This document shows, piece by piece, positions 59,301 through 64,000 of a DNA stretch of 64,000 bases. The position numbers and the translations under genes were made by a program. The notes beneath the pieces are model-generated. The model ran no database searches, was not told where the DNA came from, and was given only the letters and a program-made list of their open reading frames with translations. The stretch lies in assembly GCF_037975245.1 (NCBI RefSeq), contig NC_092567.1, forward strand, positions 9,180,214 to 9,244,213, written 5' to 3'. This stretch comes from Apostichopus japonicus. Its lineage: Eukaryota; Echinodermata; Holothuroidea; Aspidochirotida; Stichopodidae. Positions within the stretch are counted from its first letter, which is position 1. Every line of letters begins with the position of its first letter.

Positions 59301-61952
59301 CAACCAAAACTATATATCATGGTATAAATCACCTGAAACTATAGTTGATATGGTTGGGTCATTTTGCAGAGAAAATAACTGTAGCTTCGCAGTTTTTCGT
59401 GCAATTGGCTCTTGCTGTAGGTTGTCATGGTGAAATCGTGTATTTCTTAGGGGTGTCCGAACTTCGCATTGTTCCAAACTTCGCAATACTGACTATACTA
59501 CTACTGCACTAGCCTATGCCTCTCTGTGTATTACAGTAGTTGCCTTAGTTTGTCGGCCTAGCTACTCCTAAGGAGGCCTAGCTAGCATGATCTATTGAAC
59601 AATATAACAAGGAAGCCTTCAGTAGACCAAACACTTCGGCCGGAAAACAGTATACTGTAGCCTAAATAGTAAATATATAACGTTAGTCGTTAGCATAATT
59701 TGCTGCCTACCGTCTCGTATGATCTGCCATGCCAGTAAATGCTCCGCGAAGGTAGCATTGGTCATTTTGTCGATCCCCGATCTCTGTTCCAGTAGATCGT
59801 TTTTGGAGACCCAGTCCATGTACGTAGCACCAGCTCAAGTACACTTTTCATGCCTGCAATTCCTTGTTCGTTTTTCGCTCACTGCTTTTGGCATCGGACC
59901 CACAATAAAGCAACTTGTGCCTTCCACCTAAACAGCGCGGCGACGCGACCGCAATATACACGTTACGTGTGTTTTGCTACCACTGCATGAAACTGTGCTA
60001 TACATTACGTATATTTACATACAGGATTTACACTGTACAGTGGCAGTATATTACAAATACCGTATCACGTGAGTAACGGTGTACGAGCGAAAAATATGAA
60101 ATTGGCCCGCCCTCTAAAAATTTCCTAGCTGAGAGAATGCCTTTAACTTTAAAAGAATTGAATTAAAAGCAATCGGGGCACTGAGTTCTGTTTAAGGTTC
60201 TTAAATTTAGCGAAGAATAAACCAGCGCTTAACATTCTCGGTGAGCTGATGCCTAACATTTACTTTGAGAACAATTACTGCTAAGCAAAACTATTACTAT
60301 TTTTGTTATCCCTTCTGAAGTCTCAAATCACAAAAGAATGCTTCAACTCGTGCCTAATCGTACATAACATAGCCCGATGGGCATTCATACTAGTGTCAAT
60401 CTATAACATTCCACAATGATTATTGTAATAACCTAACTTACTCAATCTTTCAGTCAGTTATGTAGGAAACCTGCAATTTTGACTGAACAGGCTATCTGGA
60501 ATGATCTTATTTATACTAACTCGTTATTAGATTGATCTAACTCCTGCCAATATAACTTACACTAAATGTGAAATATTCATTTTTAAATTACTGTGTATAG
60601 CTTTGAACCTCTTTATAACAGTTTTCCAATTTAATTTTAATGATAACAAATTCATTAAAAATAACTATTAACTCACAGCTCGTTTTGACTTAATTATAGC
60701 AGACGTTAGCCAGAGCCGTATAGCTCTGACCGTACCTTAGCTTTAAAAGGGTGCCATCTTCTCATTGAACTTGTAATCACTTGATTTATCTCTCGTGTTT
60801 GTTCATCTACATTTGTCCGCTAACTGTTCACACCCGCTGAACTACAAAGTCACAGAAGATATTACAATGAAGATCCAATCAACCTGAAAAGTAGAACTTA
60901 TTTAATATAACTGTTTCAAGATAACAATATGATTTGTAAAGAAAATGTAAAAAAGCAGATGGAGTTATTTACTTGGAAGAAACGATCAATTTTAGAAATT
61001 TAAGATCATAAGCATTACCCAATTTAGGAATATCTACAAACAGAAAATGAAAATGTTACATTTCGAAGAAAAACACTAGAAGTTAAGTGAAACTCAAACC
61101 TTAACTTATGGATGAAGTTGATAATTCAGGAGACTATCGGTAAATTCCATATGATGTAATTTAAATAAATTCATTAGCTATTAGTGGTTAGTGATCTAAA
61201 CACAGATATACATCATTTAAACAAATCCCATTACTTGCAAGTAAATCAAATTTGCGCAAAAACGTAGGATTTGGTTCAATAATTTAATAATTTGGTAAAT
61301 AAAATATTAGTTTAAGCCTCATCAACCTTTCTCTCTTGAAACATGAATTTGATCTGCATCTGTTTGTTTAAATTGCATTTTAATTATCAGTAATAACTTA
61401 TTAATTTAAATACAATCCTTCAAAAAATCCTTCATCTTTATAAAATCCTTGCATTAGTTGAAGTAAAGGCTCCTTTTTCATAAGTATTATTACATTAGTG
61501 ACTAACATTTACATTTTCAATTACAATTTCCAACTGAAAGTTCAAAATAAAAGTTCTATTAACTTATTCCTATTTACAAATAAACACGACCTAAATGTTT
61601 TAGTGTATCGCTTTATTTTCCTTTATCTTTATTTCTTTATTTTTATTATTTATAATATTATAATAATTATTCTAATTCTAACCAAATCCAATCTATTTAT
61701 CTCCATCTACTCTGTTATCAGTAACTCTATTCTTTCATTCTAGATTCCTATCTCCTGTGTGGATCTAGATGACTGCTCTCCTAGAGTCGATGAGTCTGGT
61801 CTGAACCTTATCCTTCAGTCTGGTCTCTCTCTCTGTATCATGAGATCTCTCCAGAAGCTGGAGATCTATGACAGAAACAGGAGACTAACTAATAAAGAGG
61901 TGGCGGCCATCTTGTCTTACTCCTCACAGTGTACAAGCTTGAAGGAGCTGAG
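47393..61952 (+). CDS. NLR-type immune receptor with NACHT domain; partial, continues past window
   Basis: Three exons join in phase. Exon 47393-47498 (acceptor AAACAG, donor CAAG|GTAGTT) encodes ILGNDGQGLYSHDPFTLRRL and onward, with an in-frame ATG at 47474. Exon 47732-49227 (acceptor TTTTTGTTTAG, donor AAT|GTAAGT) is the NACHT exon, 498 codons. It has the linker YDAIQPLPYIKDRLYCVDKV, Walker A GEPGYGKST at 47977-48003, Walker B VHIILDGYDEY at 48205-48237 and a sensor-like SLTTRY at about 48313. The winged-helix-side text FYHKLFCEWYAAHHLV lies near 48867. Exon 61744-61952 (acceptor TCATTCTAG, donor GAG|GTAGGT) begins IPISCVDLDD and ends QCTSLKELR, the start of an LRR region. Phase 0 joins the last two exons across a 12,516-bp intron. 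Known family role: cytosolic sensing with ATP-driven oligomerisation and LRR ligand recognition. No death or CARD domain is visible here, so the N-terminus may be further upstream or very short. An ATG at 47474 would give only about 8 residues before the NACHT exon. Later LRR exons lie beyond the window. The ligand is unknown. Confidence 0.85.
49712..49830 (+). repeat. 53-bp tandem repeat, about 2.2 copies
   Basis: GTCATCAAACCATACTAATG recurs at 49712 and 49765 (GTCATCGAACC...), with a third partial start at 49818. The core ACCATACTAATGTAGT also occurs in the large inverted repeat arms near 52309 and 57905. Confidence 0.8.
49840..49950 (+). repeat. Interspersed repeat R2, partial copy
   Basis: Shares CCCGGAGGCGATTTTTTTTC-like, CCCAAACAGGTTTGCAATTA and the CGCCAATCAGA region with the copies at 24.7, 51.1 and 59.1 kb. 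The right half diverges. The stretch 50020-50150 matches 25190-25400 inverted. Confidence 0.6.
51345..51374. repeat. Short perfect palindrome
   Basis: AAAATACTGAGGTT, two bases, then AACCTCAGTATTTT: a 14-bp stem with a 2-base loop. The partner in the other arm is at about 58849-58878. Confidence 0.85.
52150..52260 (-). repeat. Shared GC-rich module in left arm
   Basis: On the minus strand it reads CTATCTAAGCGGAGCGCCACC with a following CAAACTCCCCAGATGGCC. The counterpart in the right arm is at about 57968-58075. It carries arm-specific substitutions. Confidence 0.7.
54604..55619. other. 1016-bp spacer between the inverted arms
   Basis: Unique sequence at the centre of the large inverted repeat. 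I saw no gene. CAGTATTATGATCTCAAATA (about 54628) resembles CAGTATTAAGATCTCAAATA in the left arm (about 54455), so the spacer is partly a diverged repeat of arm sequence. Confidence 0.6.
55620..59207 (-). repeat. Large inverted repeat, right arm (3.59 kb)
   Basis: Inverted partner of 51024-54603. It carries the module at about 57968-58075 on the plus strand and an R2 copy at 59035-59195. The few hundred bases outside the arm on either side do not match each other, so the boundaries are sharp. Confidence 0.95.
59208..61743. other. Rest of the NLR intron, no gene recognised
   Basis: AT-rich intronic sequence. Open frames near 59619-59931 overlap on opposite strands and lack domains. A pyrimidine-rich AT tract at about 61600-61743 leads to the LRR exon acceptor. 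Confidence 0.55.
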
Positions 61953-64000
61953 GTAGGTATTCCGGTGTAGATGTTAGAATCATCATAACAGTTGAAAAGG
62001 GAATTAATTTAATTAAAGAACGTTATCAATATTAAACTAACAATACAGAATGTAAAATCTGCTGTATTTGAATGTCAAGGATTGGATTTAATTAGTTCAG
62101 TTGAATTTATTTCAATAATTAGGTCATCGTGAAAGGAATTCTGTAGAATGGTATGATAAATAAAACAAAATATAATGAATTCAATAGTGAATATCTTAAG
62201 AGGGTGTTGGTAAGAAAGGGGTGGGGTGGGTGGGGTTTTTTTTAAACGTTCTTTGTTTAGTTAATGGTTTAAATGTAACTAAGAATTTGGTTTTAGAATG
62301 ACAGGAATGTTTATTAGGATAAAATAAGAGATATATACACAAGGTTGTTGGATTTTAATAATTCTAGCGAGAATAATGAATATTCTAAAGTTGAGTTTTA
62401 TAAGTAACAACTGTTACTTTTGACTGAAACCTCCAACATATTTGTTTTTTTAATTACGTACAATTTACTTAAGGACCGTTTCAACGAAAGAGATTGAAAA
62501 TCGTTATTAATATGAAAGTAGTAAAATTATGGTTATTAAAATAGCAATAGCAATAACATATAACTGATTGGTTCAACGCCCCCCCCCCCCGCCCCCTCGA
62601 ATTGTGATCAAATTATAATAATCTAGTAAAACTGAAATCTATACGAAACAAGCAACCATTTAAACAGTTTTAGTTGTCGCAGTTTGTGAAATAGTTACTC
62701 AAAGTTAGTTAATGTATATACGGTATCAAAAAGGGAAATAAATAATTGTAATGGAGCTAATTATAAAGTTAAATTGTATTTTTTACTATACCATCATATC
62801 ATTAAAGGCAAATATGTATCTCATATATGGCAGAGGTTAAGATTTAAGTAATATCATACTACATCAATTTCTTCTTGATAGTTTGAAATACAATTTGACA
62901 CCAAATAAGCTAAATTTATATTTATTCTCATTATTTTATCATAATGTTGAACAATAATTTAAAAAGTCATCGTGCGCTACATCTTTTTATAATTCATAAC
63001 TTTGAACAAAATCTGCTTAATATTTTTATTGTTCCTCGTAATAATATTTTGTCATATTTGATTCGATCATGACATCCCTGTTTTGCCCTTTACAATTTAA
63101 TGTGACTGAATTCCCCCTTCCCCCCACACCCACCCCAACCCCTCACTTATAACCCATTCGAACACTGGCTTCACTCAATACATTCCCGACACCTCCCATT
63201 TACCAATCCATCGTTGCCCTACCTGACCCATTCAGATAACCGTCGTTACACTATTTGTTCTTCGCAGTTTCCCTTTTCAATTAATTTTGACCCTCCTCTC
63301 ACCCTAACCCTATCATCACCCTCTTTGTTCCTTCCACCGAGTAGTTTGTTATCATTATCTCCAGCTCCATTAACACTTACTTTTGTTTTCTTTGTTTCTT
63401 CATGTCCATTGTTTTCTTTACATAGACCTACTAAGAATATATTGTAATTTTATAGACAGAGACGTAAACCTCGCTAATACTTTAATATATTTCTTTTTCT
63501 CAGAGTCAAATTAGTTACACAACGAATATATTCAGTTTAATATATCGCTACTACTCTCTCCTTCATCAGTTCCTTAGACCAACTTCATATAACAGTTTCC
63601 CGTTTCCATCCTTACATTAGCAGTATTGCTTGGTCGGGTTATACAAAAATTGTAATACAGATCTATGATTATTCACTTACTAGACTATCAATGCTCTATC
63701 CCAATCCCGGTGTTTAGTATCCTCTTCAGTAAGTTTAGTCTAACCTCCTCCACCCTTCAGACACCATATACCTGTTCCCGCCACTGGCCCTCCCCTTCGC
63801 CCTCCTCTTCAGAGAGATGCATCTGTATGTTTTAGAGAGCTCATCGAATCCATTCCATGTTTCTACCCGTTAACATCATCACCGTTTTAGTACACACAGT
63901 AGGCCCATTATATTCTACTTCTACAATAGATTTCTGTACAAATATATGCAGCGCTTACATAATACAGACGATTGATTCAAACAATTTATGTTATAATGCA
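61953..64000. other. Intron or flank after the first LRR exon
   Basis: I did not find another LRR exon before the window ends. The stretch has a C run at 62580-62590 and, from about 63100, C/T-rich sequence on this strand. The next exon should start in phase to complete a codon after two bases. Confidence 0.5.

Overview
This is a eukaryotic window: AT-rich, intron-containing and crowded with transposon debris and minisatellites, with no operon-like gene packing. The best taxonomic clue is a NACHT-type NLR immune receptor of the large expanded kind typical of echinoderms and other invertebrate deuterostomes. Together with the repeat style this suggests a marine invertebrate deuterostome, probably an echinoderm (a sea cucumber is my best guess). 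That is inference, because no search was run.

Genes. (1) Plus strand, 47393 to at least 61952: an NLR gene with a short 5' exon, a 1.5 kb NACHT exon and, after a 12.5 kb intron, the first leucine-rich-repeat-side exon. It continues beyond the window. (2) Minus strand, 30472 to 27569: the 3' half of a multi-exon gene resembling the C-terminal region of SAMD3-like proteins. (3) Minus strand, 31783 to 31022: a four-finger C2H2 exon just upstream of gene 2 and possibly part of the same locus. Two decayed LINE reverse-transcriptase fragments (23030-24317 plus; 32295-33215 minus) and one stop-interrupted domain fragment (45752-46039) complete the coding content. Most other open frames are antisense shadows or read through tandem repeats.

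Layout. 1-5.3 kb: AT-rich, nothing convincing. 5.3-12 kb: a cluster of nonautonomous hAT-like elements, three with readable 8-bp target duplications and one nested in another. 12.7-14.5 kb: C-rich and G-rich minisatellites in opposite orientation around a SINE. 17-24.8 kb: a diverged segmental repeat interrupted by a CR1/L2-like LINE. 25.5-26.3 kb: 109-bp tandem repeats. 27.5-32.1 kb: genes 2 and 3 with a SINE and a small MITE. 32.2-33.3 kb: a LINE flanked by an unusually long 131-bp duplication. 34.7-37.6 kb: further tandem repeats and MITEs. 38.9-40.2 kb: a GGATGGATA minisatellite with a roughly 565-bp higher-order period. 40.6-46.7 kb: a foldback element split by an insertion that carries an exact 30-bp tandem array. 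47.4-62 kb: the NLR gene.

The most striking structure is an 8.2 kb inverted repeat (arms about 3.58 kb, about 98% alike by eye, 1016-bp spacer) lying wholly inside the NLR intron. If real and not an assembly artefact, the NLR pre-mRNA would contain one of the longest hairpins a gene could be expected to transcribe.
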